Source of the DNA: Acidobacteriaceae bacterium | GTDB taxonomy: Bacteria > Acidobacteriota > Terriglobia > Terriglobales > Acidobacteriaceae | Assembly: GCA_025462785.1 (NCBI GenBank) | Contig: JAOAPG010000231.1 | Coordinates: 1 to 6,996, forward strand | Reading direction: 5' to 3' | Length of the DNA stretch: 6,996 nucleotides | Shown: positions 1-6,577 of the stretch, in pieces | Layout of the letters: every line of letters starts with the position of its first letter | How positions within the stretch are numbered: the first letter of the stretch is position 1 | The notes under the pieces: model-generated | The model's database searches: none | Told to the model about the DNA's origin: nothing | What the model saw: only the letters and a program-made list of their open reading frames with translations | Program-made: the position numbers and the translations under genes

Positions 1-1062
1 CACATAACGATGAGTGTAGCCGTGATTCGAAGAAACGAGCGTTTGCGTCCCATCGTCGCTCGCCAGCACTCCGCCGCGATCAGTTGCAAGCAGAACACGC
101 GAGGAATTACGTGGATCGATCGAGACATCGTTCACCACCACTACCGGACTGCTCATGAGCTTCCATGTCTTACCCAAGTCGGTGGTCTTCCACAAACCCT
201 CAGTGGTTCCGGCGTAGACTGTGTCAGGGTTGCTGGGATCCTGTTTCAACACGCGCGTGCGGCGTGCCGTGAATGGAATGCCTTGTATCTTCTTGAACAG
301 CTCGCCTGCGGTTTCGCTCTTATAAATTCCTGAGCAAGCGCTGGCGAACACAACGGAGGGATTCGCAGAGTCTACGATGACGGAAAAGACGTCGGAATCA
401 TCGATCATTCCTTTGTTGATGTGCTCCCAGGTTGCACCAGCGTCCGGAGTCTTCCATGCCAGGTGCCATGTTCCCGCGTAAATTACTTTTGGATCTTTCG
501 GATCAATAGCGATCGATTCGACGTTCTTAACTTCCTGGCTTACCGGGGAAATTCGCTCCCAAGTGTCGCCGCCATTTGTGCTGCGAAACACGCCATTGAG
601 GGCGCCTGCTGCTAAAACTTTGGGATCGGAGGCAGAAATTGCTAAGGCCCGCACGGATTCTCCATGCATTCGTGGGAGAGTCTCCCAGGTTTTGCCTCCA
701 TCATGGGAACGGTAGAGCTCACCGGCTTTCTGGTTTTCCACGCTCCATACCGCTACGAACATCGTGTTGCGATTCTTGGGATCGAAAACAATGTGGTCGA
801 CAACGTAGCTATCACCTTCTCCTAGATGAGCGAAACGCGACCAGCTATGGCCGCCGTCTTTCGATTCAAAAATCGTCCCAGTACTTGTGCCCAGAAACAC
901 GTGATCGGGATTGTGCGGATCGGAGCTCAAGCTACGGGCATCCCCGCCATCTGGCCCTAGTGCAGTCCATTGACCGGCCCACAATGTCGCTGCAGAAAAC
1001 GGGACGACGAATAATGAAATCAACAGCTTACGCGAAAACCACCGCTTGGTGATCCAATTCAT
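1..1062 (-). CDS. Secreted BNR/Asp-box repeat protein (sortilin/YCF48-like beta-propeller), C-terminus off the left edge
   Basis: The reading frame is open from an ATG at 1062 to the window edge, giving 354 codons with no stop, so the protein is cut short here. Residues 1-29 form a signal peptide (basic MNWITKRW start, hydrophobic LLISLFVVPF core, likely cleavage after LWA), so the product is probably exported. The mature part is a tandem repeat. Asp-box motifs of the S-x-D-G-G-x-T-W type begin near residues 67, 119, 161, 205, 249, 293 and 335, most about 42-44 residues apart, each preceded by a DPxNPxxxYAG-like strand. Such repeats build beta-propellers of the BNR, VPS10/sortilin or YCF48 superfamily. 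These are mostly binding scaffolds or glycosidase-like folds, and no catalytic residues can be assigned here. A weak AGAGGGG lies 11 bases upstream of the start. The terminator upstream suggests it is transcribed separately from the 1212-2831 gene. The family is confident; the function is unknown. Confidence 0.9.
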   Translation of the reverse strand, partial: MNWITKRWFSRKLLISLFVVPFSAATLWAGQWTALGPDGGDARSLSSDPHNPDHVFLGTSTGTIFESKDGGHSWSRFAHLGEGDSYVVDHIVFDPKNRNTMFVAVWSVENQKAGELYRSHDGGKTWETLPRMHGESVRALAISASDPKVLAAGALNGVFRSTNGGDTWERISPVSQEVKNVESIAIDPKDPKVIYAGTWHLAWKTPDAGATWEHINKGMIDDSDVFSVIVDSANPSVVFASACSGIYKSETAGELFKKIQGIPFTARRTRVLKQDPSNPDTVYAGTTEGLWKTTDLGKTWKLMSSPVVVVNDVSIDPRNSSRVLLATDRGGVLASDDGTQTLVSSNHGYTHRYV

Positions 1063-1159
1063 AAGTAGCTTTACCCCTCTGGCAGAAACTATGCCTGTCG
1101 GGGCTCAGAGTGACAGCCTAGCACGCCGCGATCAAGTTACTTAAGGGATGACACAAGAA

Positions 1160-1185
1160 AGCCGGTCGAGAGATCCCGACCGGCT
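1160..1185 (-). terminator. Rho-independent terminator of the outer-membrane protein gene
   Basis: GCCGGTCG (1161-1168) and CGACCGGC (1177-1184) form a perfect 8-bp GC-rich stem, extended by an A-T pair, with an 8-base loop. Read on the minus strand the stem is followed by TTTCTTGTGT, a moderate U-tract. It starts 27 bases past the stop codon of the minus-strand gene ending at 1212, the expected position. On the plus strand the stem is followed by only TCTTTG, so it is best read as a minus-strand terminator. Confidence 0.72.
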
Positions 1186-1211
1186 CTTTGGTCAGCCCTT
1201 CAAACATATGT

Positions 1212-2831
1212 CTATTGAGCTTTGGTGCCCTTCTTCTTGGCAGCCGCATGCGGGTGGTCGGGGATGGCCTTTACCTTCGGACTGACAGGTTCGGTGCCTT
1301 CGCCCGAGAACGAAGCTCCAGCCGGAACGACCCAGAAGTCGGCAGTTTTGGTCCCACCGTTTCCTGTCCGAGCTTCGATACGGCTCGGGTCAATTCCCTG
1401 CCTAGCTTCGCCGCCCGTTAGATAAGCCTTTGCATTAACAGCGCGTTCCGCTGCCAAATTCTTACGCTTCTCTTTCGGATCAGCATTACCGACGATCACC
1501 AATCTATTGTCAGCATTTTGCTGCAAGTTCTTGGCCACGTCGTCCAGAATTGCTTTGCAGGTGTTGTCTACTCGCCACGGCTTTGCCGGGTTCGGGTAGT
1601 CGCAACTGCTCAGCTTGCTGGCTGTTGGCGGTGGTGGTGGCGGAGGAGGAGGATTCTCTATCGCCACCTGAGTCGTTGCCGGAGTGCTCAGCCCACGCTG
1701 ATCACTGCAAGTTGCGCTGACGGTAACCGTACCTGGCGAAGCGCCTTCGGTATTCAAGGTAGCGGAATTTCCGTTTGCAGAGATGTTTCCTCCGGTAGCG
1801 CTCCATCCACTAACCGTGACAGGAACATTGTCAGGGCTGGTGCAAGTGCAAGAGACGGTCACTGTCCCGCCGGCTTGTACCGTTGTTGGATTGGCCGAGC
1901 ATGAGAAAGTCGGGGGATTCTTCGGAACTTCTTTCAGAGTGAAATTAGTGGAAGCGGTTGCCTCACCATTCTTTTTCCTCTTCGGATCAGTTATATGAAC
2001 CGTGACGGTGCAGGTCCCGGCGGCGGCGCCATTGGTGTCGATGGTTGCCGTGGTGTCCTTGCCTGTGATCTTTCCGCAAGTGCTAGTCCAGTTGTAGGTG
2101 AGGGGATGCTTGGGATTGAAATTGCTACCGGAAGCAGTTGCCGTGACAGGTTCACCGACCATTACCTCGGTCGGCTGCACTGTTACTGTGGCGGTCGGTG
2201 TGGCAATTTCTGGGAAACCAAAATTAAATACTAAGCCGGTCCGCAGCCGCACGCCTTCCAGCGAGGGGCGACGCAGATCGGGAAATTCTGGTGCCGCGTA
2301 GCTCGAAAAATTGTGACGAGCCCAGACATAGTCAGCCTCGAACAGCCGGAAGTACAACCTATGCGTGAACTTCAGATCCATTCCGCCGCCGGCAATCACT
2401 CCGATCCCGTTACTCGGGTTAAGCCCGTCGATCGCCAGGCGGTTATAACTCACAAGCGCGTGTATAAAGTAATTTGTGGTGTCCGTCCTCACCATAAAGC
2501 GAGGGCCAACGGAGCCGGTGGTTTCGTAATGATCCCAGTTGTGTCCAAAATCAGCTTCCAGTCCCCAATGCGGATCAAAGTTGTAGGTAAAAGCAGCGCC
2601 AAGTCCCGCAGGCATATCAGGAATCTTGAATGCTGTGGGAGCATTGAAATTCCCGAACGGGGTTGGGACCTTACCGCCTGGGTGAAGCCATTGATAGCCA
2701 ACAAACAGATCATACTTCGGAGTCCCTTCATCTTGCGCCAACACGCTTGTCGAAAGCAGACCTATTGCTAACGCCAAGAAAATAGCTGCAGGCAGTACAC
2801 GCCAACTACGTACAGTCGAACACGTTGACAT
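1212..2831 (-). CDS. Outer-membrane beta-barrel protein with two Ig-like domains and a C-terminal OmpA-like domain
   Basis: The protein has 539 residues. I chose the ATG at 2831 over an in-frame ATG at 2861 because a GGAGG ribosome-binding site lies 6 bases upstream and a clean signal peptide starts there (residues 1-32, cleavage after VLA). Residues 38-206 resemble a small OMP_b-brl barrel: alternating aromatic strands (DLFVGYQW, FRLFEADYVW) and a terminal LRTGLVFNFGF strand. Residues 212-300 and 304-392 are two Ig-like/PKD-type domains, followed by nine prolines (394-402). Residues 404-505 resemble the peptidoglycan-binding OmpA domain, keeping the key acid (D451 in GNADPKE) and arginine (R463 in AERAVNAKAYL), but with N449-A450 where GHTD is usual. 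A basic Lys-rich tail ends the protein. Inferred role: anchoring outer membrane to cell wall, with the Ig-like part as a periplasmic spacer. All eight mature cysteines lie outside the barrel. The gene is divergent from the two-component operon and ends in its own terminator. Confidence 0.92.
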   Translation of the reverse strand: MSTCSTVRSWRVLPAAIFLALAIGLLSTSVLAQDEGTPKYDLFVGYQWLHPGGKVPTPFGNFNAPTAFKIPDMPAGLGAAFTYNFDPHWGLEADFGHNWDHYETTGSVGPRFMVRTDTTNYFIHALVSYNRLAIDGLNPSNGIGVIAGGGMDLKFTHRLYFRLFEADYVWARHNFSSYAAPEFPDLRRPSLEGVRLRTGLVFNFGFPEIATPTATVTVQPTEVMVGEPVTATASGSNFNPKHPLTYNWTSTCGKITGKDTTATIDTNGAAAGTCTVTVHITDPKRKKNGEATASTNFTLKEVPKNPPTFSCSANPTTVQAGGTVTVSCTCTSPDNVPVTVSGWSATGGNISANGNSATLNTEGASPGTVTVSATCSDQRGLSTPATTQVAIENPPPPPPPPPTASKLSSCDYPNPAKPWRVDNTCKAILDDVAKNLQQNADNRLVIVGNADPKEKRKNLAAERAVNAKAYLTGGEARQGIDPSRIEARTGNGGTKTADFWVVPAGASFSGEGTEPVSPKVKAIPDHPHAAAKKKGTKAQ

Positions 2832-2837
2832 TAGATT

Positions 2838-2842
2838 CCTCC
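2838..2842 (-). promoter_or_regulatory. Ribosome-binding site that fixes the start at 2831
   Basis: GGAGG on the minus strand, within TGGAGGA, lies 6 bases before the ATG at 2831. It falls inside the coding frame if the upstream ATG at 2861 were used. This supports the shorter protein, whose signal peptide then has the usual length. Confidence 0.8.
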
Positions 2843-2953
2843 AGGAATTCTGGGTAAGCAATGGGATTGGAAACGGGGGCCCTGCACGGCTGATGTGAAT
2901 CTCCGTCGCTGATTGCGGTTATTTCGCAGCTAAAACAATCAGGAGTTCATCGG

Positions 2954-2969
2954 ACGTACAATCTTACGT
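2954..2969. repeat. Inverted repeat ACGTA-N6-TACGT over the -10 box
   Basis: ACGTA at 2954-2958 and TACGT at 2965-2969 form a perfect 5-bp inverted repeat with a 6-base spacer. It covers the predicted -10 element and start region of the minus-strand promoter. Size and placement would suit a repressor operator, but such short repeats also occur by chance. Confidence 0.35.
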
Positions 2970-2989
2970 ATGGGTTGCTCAGGTGACAA
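2961..2989 (-). promoter_or_regulatory. Sigma-70-type promoter for the outer-membrane protein gene
   Basis: On the minus strand TTGTCA (2989-2984) and TAAGAT (2966-2961) are separated by exactly 17 bases, matching the -35 and -10 consensus at 5 and 4 of 6 positions. Transcription would begin near 2954, giving a leader of about 120 bases before the ATG at 2831. The prediction rests on consensus match only, and promoter consensus in this phylum may differ. Confidence 0.5.
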
Positions 2990-3036
2990 GGGTAGATCAA
3001 CGTAAAATATGATCAGACAGGTTCCAGTATCTCAAG

Positions 3037-3065
3037 TTGATACGCTTTGCTAAGATTCCAATATC
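3037..3065 (+). promoter_or_regulatory. Candidate promoter for the two-component operon
   Basis: TTGATA (3037-3042) is followed after 17 bases by AATATC (3060-3065). The -35 is good and the -10 is poor, leaving a leader of about 40 bases before the ATG at 3113. An alternative is GTGACA (2983-2988) with TATGAT (3008-3013) at a long 19-base spacing, whose -35 would overlap the -35 of the divergent promoter. Neither is secure. Confidence 0.25.
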
Positions 3066-3112
3066 CAGAGTCTCGGAACCCTCTCCGGTAGATTGAGCTT
3101 GCAAACAATTTT

Positions 3113-4561
3113 ATGAGCCAGGAAAAAGTACTGATTGTAGAAGATGAAGTCAACGAGCGCACCGGTCTGGCAGAGCTGATCTCTGCCTGGGGCTACCGCA
3201 CCGAAACAGCAAGCGACGGTGTCGAAGGCTACGAAAAAATCGCTAGCTGGTCACCATCGATGGTCGTTACAGATTTGAAAATGCCACGCATGGGCGGACT
3301 GGAACTGCTTGAACGTCTTTCTTCGTCCAGCCAAACGGTGGCCGTGATTGTTGTGACGGCTCAGGGCACAATCGATAGCGCGGTGCAAGCCATGCGCATG
3401 GGTGCTTATGACTATGTCACCAAGCCGATCGACATTAGCCGCCTAAAAACCATCCTGCAAAATGCCTCGTCGCTTCTGGGCGCAAAGGTGGAGCTCGAGA
3501 TCACGCGGCGGAAACTACGGGACGCTGGATCGCTTGGCACCTTAATTGGCTCGTCGAAAAAAATGCAGGAGATCTTCCGGCTCATTGAAATGGTTGCACC
3601 CAGCACGGCATCCGTGCTGATTACTGGCGCAAGCGGTACCGGAAAAGAACTGGTCGCTCGTACGACTCACGAACTCAGTCCGCGGCGTAACAAGCCATTT
3701 GTGGCTATCAATTGTGCGGCGATACCAGAGACCCTGATCGAAAGCGAAATCTTTGGCCACGAAAAGGGAGCTTTCACGGGAGCGGTCGAACGCCGCACCG
3801 GATGCTTTGAGTTAGCCGAAGGTGGAACACTGTTGCTCGACGAAATCGGCGAGATGCCGATTGCCACCCAGGCCAAGCTTCTCCGGGTCCTCGAAGACCG
3901 TAAATTGCGACGACTTGGAAGCAAGGTAGAAACAACCGTTGATGTTCGCGTGTTAGCGGCTACGAATAAGATTCCGGAGGAAGCTGTTGCCCGAGGCGAG
4001 TTGCGCAACGATTTGTACTACCGCCTGAATGTATTCAACATCCACATGCCTCCTTTACGTGAGCATAAGGAAGACATTCCTGACCTCGTGCAGTCTCTCC
4101 TGAGCGATATGAGTAGCAAGCACGGCCGAAAAGTAGCTACTGTGAGCGAAGCCGTTCTGAATCTGTTTCGAAATTACTCCTGGCCGGGCAATGTCCGAGA
4201 ATTACGCAATACTCTCGAGCGTGCGGTCATCGTTTGCGACGGAGCTGTGGTTGAAACCAAGCACCTGCCCCCCGGTTTCGGTCAGACCACGGTTCGAACT
4301 TCGTCCGATGATTCAGATGGAATCCGGTTGAGCGTGGGGACCACGGTGGGAGAAGCCGAGAAGCTTTTAATTCTGAAAACGCTTGAATCGACCAACAACA
4401 ACAAAACCAGAGCCGCCGAGATTCTCGCGATCAGTCTTAAAACACTTCACAATAAGCTTAAGGAGTACGGCAGTGCGGCAGCTGCTGAAGCAGCGGACAA
4501 GGAAAATGAGGTAGATAAGGAGATGGAGGGAGAGGAAGTGCCCGCGAAGGAGGAAATTTAA
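3113..4561 (+). CDS. NtrC-family sigma-54-dependent response regulator
   Basis: This 482-residue cytoplasmic transcription activator has the complete NtrC layout. Residues 1-120 are the receiver: acid pocket E10/D11, phospho-acceptor D54 in VVTDLKMP, switch T82 and conserved K104. Residues about 143-385 are the AAA+ sigma-54 interaction domain: Walker A GASGTGKE (172-179), intact GAFTGA loop (219-224) that contacts sigma-54, Walker B LLLDEIGE (D243/E244), sensor LAATN (281-285), arginine-finger region RNDLYYRLN and sensor-II WPGNVRELRN (357-366). Residues about 411-452 are a Fis-type DNA-binding helix-turn-helix. All key residues are present, so it should be active. Unusual is a 30-residue acidic tail (453-482, nine Glu) after the Fis domain, where most relatives end. 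No clear Shine-Dalgarno precedes the ATG. The adjacent kinase gene is its evident partner. The subgroup (NtrC, AtoC or ZraR type) cannot be fixed from the sequence, so no symbol is given. Confidence 0.96.
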   Translation: MSQEKVLIVEDEVNERTGLAELISAWGYRTETASDGVEGYEKIASWSPSMVVTDLKMPRMGGLELLERLSSSSQTVAVIVVTAQGTIDSAVQAMRMGAYDYVTKPIDISRLKTILQNASSLLGAKVELEITRRKLRDAGSLGTLIGSSKKMQEIFRLIEMVAPSTASVLITGASGTGKELVARTTHELSPRRNKPFVAINCAAIPETLIESEIFGHEKGAFTGAVERRTGCFELAEGGTLLLDEIGEMPIATQAKLLRVLEDRKLRRLGSKVETTVDVRVLAATNKIPEEAVARGELRNDLYYRLNVFNIHMPPLREHKEDIPDLVQSLLSDMSSKHGRKVATVSEAVLNLFRNYSWPGNVRELRNTLERAVIVCDGAVVETKHLPPGFGQTTVRTSSDDSDGIRLSVGTTVGEAEKLLILKTLESTNNNKTRAAEILAISLKTLHNKLKEYGSAAAAEAADKENEVDKEMEGEEVPAKEEI

Positions 4562-4607
4562 CCTTTGCCAGGGCCGCTCCTATCTTCCCTGCAGGTTAGT
4601 TAAAACA

Positions 4608-6473
4608 ATGCGCCGGAAAACCCAAATCGTACTTGCGATTACTATTATGGTCGTCGCACTGGTCGCGGCCTTCTCATATATCTACATCTCGCAATTGCTG
4701 CGTCAGAGGGTTGGTACATCCGGCGAAACTGCTTCGAATCTCACTTCTCAATTAGCTTTTATCGCGACCAATGCGGTCCCCGATTTGACCAGCACTCGTG
4801 TTGACACCAATAATCCAGCCGCGTTTCGCAGCGGAATTGCTTACTATCTCAGCACTGATCGCGATCTGAACAGTATGCTCGAATCGGTGGTCGCGGATTG
4901 GCCGACGATCTACGACGCAGCAATTGTCGACAATACTGGCAAAGCGATTCTGCACACTAATCCCGACCTTATCGGCAAACAGCTACCGAATCGCCCGAGT
5001 TTTGGAATCTTGCAGGATGCGCAGTTCCGTCGCCAGCTACGGCTGGTCTATAACACGCCTACGATTTACGAAGTCCGTACACCCTTGCAACTAAATGGCG
5101 CGCCTTTTGGCAGCATTCGAGTTGGCGTATCGACGGTATTTCTGAAAAATGAACTTACCCCATGGCTGCATCACGTGGCCGTACTTTCTGCTAGCGCCAT
5201 CTTGATTTCGTTAGTTGTTGCCGCCCTTCTCTCAAACATCGCTCTTGGCCCGTTGGAACGATTAAGCAAAAGTCTCGATAGCGTGACTTCGGGCGACGCT
5301 GACTCTATTGACGCAGAAGACACGAGCCATGATGAATACGGTTTGGTTTCTCTCAAGATCGCTCACCTTGGACGCCAGATGCGCGACGCGCGGGAAATCT
5401 TCTCCGCCCTGAAGGACAATGTCGATCAGATCATGTCGAACCTGCAGGATGGGCTAATGTTGTTCACGCGAGACGCTCGCGTTGTGCTGGTGAGCGCATC
5501 AGTTGAGACTTTCCTTGGCCGCCCACGACGCGAGCTTTTAGGCCGCTCGGTAAAAGAAATTTTCACTCCCGAATCGTCTCTTGGCGCCATCGTTCTGGAT
5601 GCATTTCGGTTGCGGCATAGCGTCGAACAGCACGAGATTGATGCTCCCAATGGAAAATGCGTGGAAGTCTCGCTCGATTTCATTCAGGAACGAGGAACAC
5701 AAATCGGTGCGCTGTTGACCATGCGCGACACAGAATCCGCGCGGAAGATCGAGGATGAAATCGAGATGTCGCGACGCATGTCCGCCAGTGGCCGTCTCAC
5801 ACGTGGCGTGGCTCACGAGGTAAAGAACCCCATAAATGCCATCGTTCTTCATTTGCAATTGTTGCAAAGTAAATTGCAACAGATCGATCCCGATACCCGT
5901 CGCCACATGGACATCATTGATAGCGAAATTCATCGTCTCGATAGGGTGGTGCAAATTTTGGTTGATTTCACGCGGCCACGGGATCTGCATCTGGAGGAGG
6001 TCGACTTGCGCCGCGTGCTGGAAGATGTCTTCTCGCTGGCCGCGCCCGATGCCGAACAGCATGGCGTGACTATTAGTCTAGATCTGGCGTCGGAGCCGTT
6101 AACGGTTCGAGCGGATGTCGATTTCATGAAGCAAGCTATCCTGAACGTTGTACTGAATGGAGTTCAGGCGATGGAGCAGGGCGGAAACCTGTCCATCTCG
6201 GCACGGCGCGACGAAGATGTCGTGATCACTGAGATTCGGGATGAGGGAGGCGGCATTCCGGCCGAAGTTCAGGACAAGATTTTTGAACTATACTTCACCA
6301 CGAAGAAAGAAGGCAGCGGGATCGGGCTGGCGCAAACCTATCAAATTTTACAGTGGCATTACGGATCTGTGGATTTTGAATCAGTCAGTGGCCGGGGCAC
6401 AACTTTCAGGCTTCGCTTGCCTTTAATTGAGACAAGATCTGATTCGCTGAACGAATTAGCTGTAAGAAGCTAA
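4608..6473 (+). CDS. Membrane sensor histidine kinase (Cache-like sensor, HAMP, PAS, HisKA, HATPase), NtrB/AtoS/ZraS type
   Basis: The 621-residue protein begins with a basic MRRK and TM1 (about 7-28), which supports this start despite a weak ribosome-binding site. Residues about 30-186 form an extracytoplasmic Cache-like sensor, with a typical DNTGKAILHTNPDLIGK stretch; TM2 spans about 187-211. HAMP (about 212-264) carries LGPLERLS and DEYG motifs. A PAS domain (about 268-376) precedes HisKA, where H403 in VAHEVKNP is the phosphorylation site and the E-x-x-N that follows is the phosphatase motif. The ATPase domain has the N box (N513/N517 in ILNVVLNGVQAM), G1 DEGGGIP (545-551), an F-box region FELYFTTK and G2 GSGIGLA. 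All catalytic motifs are intact. It lies 46 bases after the sigma-54 response regulator on the same strand, so the two are probably one operon and cognate partners. The ligand cannot be read from the sequence. Confidence 0.96.
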   Translation: MRRKTQIVLAITIMVVALVAAFSYIYISQLLRQRVGTSGETASNLTSQLAFIATNAVPDLTSTRVDTNNPAAFRSGIAYYLSTDRDLNSMLESVVADWPTIYDAAIVDNTGKAILHTNPDLIGKQLPNRPSFGILQDAQFRRQLRLVYNTPTIYEVRTPLQLNGAPFGSIRVGVSTVFLKNELTPWLHHVAVLSASAILISLVVAALLSNIALGPLERLSKSLDSVTSGDADSIDAEDTSHDEYGLVSLKIAHLGRQMRDAREIFSALKDNVDQIMSNLQDGLMLFTRDARVVLVSASVETFLGRPRRELLGRSVKEIFTPESSLGAIVLDAFRLRHSVEQHEIDAPNGKCVEVSLDFIQERGTQIGALLTMRDTESARKIEDEIEMSRRMSASGRLTRGVAHEVKNPINAIVLHLQLLQSKLQQIDPDTRRHMDIIDSEIHRLDRVVQILVDFTRPRDLHLEEVDLRRVLEDVFSLAAPDAEQHGVTISLDLASEPLTVRADVDFMKQAILNVVLNGVQAMEQGGNLSISARRDEDVVITEIRDEGGGIPAEVQDKIFELYFTTKKEGSGIGLAQTYQILQWHYGSVDFESVSGRGTTFRLRLPLIETRSDSLNELAVRS

Positions 6474-6475
6474 TT
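6454..6475 (+). terminator. Possible weak terminator overlapping the kinase stop codon
   Basis: AATTAGCT (6454-6461) and AGCTAATT (6468-6475) form a perfect 8-bp stem with a 6-base loop (GTAAGA). The TAA stop (6471-6473) lies inside the 3' arm. The stem is AT-rich and the following TTTGCCTCTC is a poor U-tract, so termination may be partial. It marks the likely end of the two-gene operon. Confidence 0.35.
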
Positions 6476-6488
6476 TGCCTCTCAGTAA

Positions 6489-6518
6489 TTCGCATTGCCC
6501 GTCCTGCCAGCGTAGAAT
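6489..6518 (+). promoter_or_regulatory. Candidate promoter for the right-edge gene
   Basis: TTCGCA (6489-6494) and TAGAAT (6513-6518) are separated by 18 bases. The -10 matches 5 of 6 consensus positions and the -35 only 4. It sits in the 104-base gap between the kinase gene and the next frame, about 60 bases before the proposed start. It depends on the consensus match alone. Confidence 0.22.
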
Positions 6519-6577
6519 TTGCTGAGATTAATTGCTTTAACGGAAGTTTTCGCGTCTGATCGAAACTGAAATTTCAT

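Noticed and set aside
10..333. Plus-strand frame of 107 codons at the left edge
   Set aside because: The minus strand here encodes Asp-box repeats in register, so the plus-strand frame is a shadow.
1095..1116. CTGTC/GACAG inverted repeat upstream of the BNR-repeat gene
   Set aside because: Only five base pairs with a long loop and no good promoter boxes around it; not distinguishable from chance.
1626..1652. Simple GGN-type repeat tract
   Set aside because: This is the coding sequence of the nine-proline linker in the outer-membrane protein and not an independent repeat element.
2313..2771. Plus-strand open frame of 152 codons opposite the outer-membrane gene
   Set aside because: It mirrors the barrel-coding region, has no ribosome-binding site or recognisable domain, and the minus-strand frame is clearly the coding one.
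3087..3102. GG...TTGC resembling a sigma-54 promoter just before the regulator gene
   Set aside because: The GG and GC are separated by 12 bases, whereas sigma-54 promoters need 10, and the flanking TGGC part is missing.
5538..6062. Minus-strand open frame of 174 codons inside the kinase gene
   Set aside because: It lies wholly opposite the PAS and HisKA domains of an intact kinase whose frame carries all expected motifs; it is a shadow.
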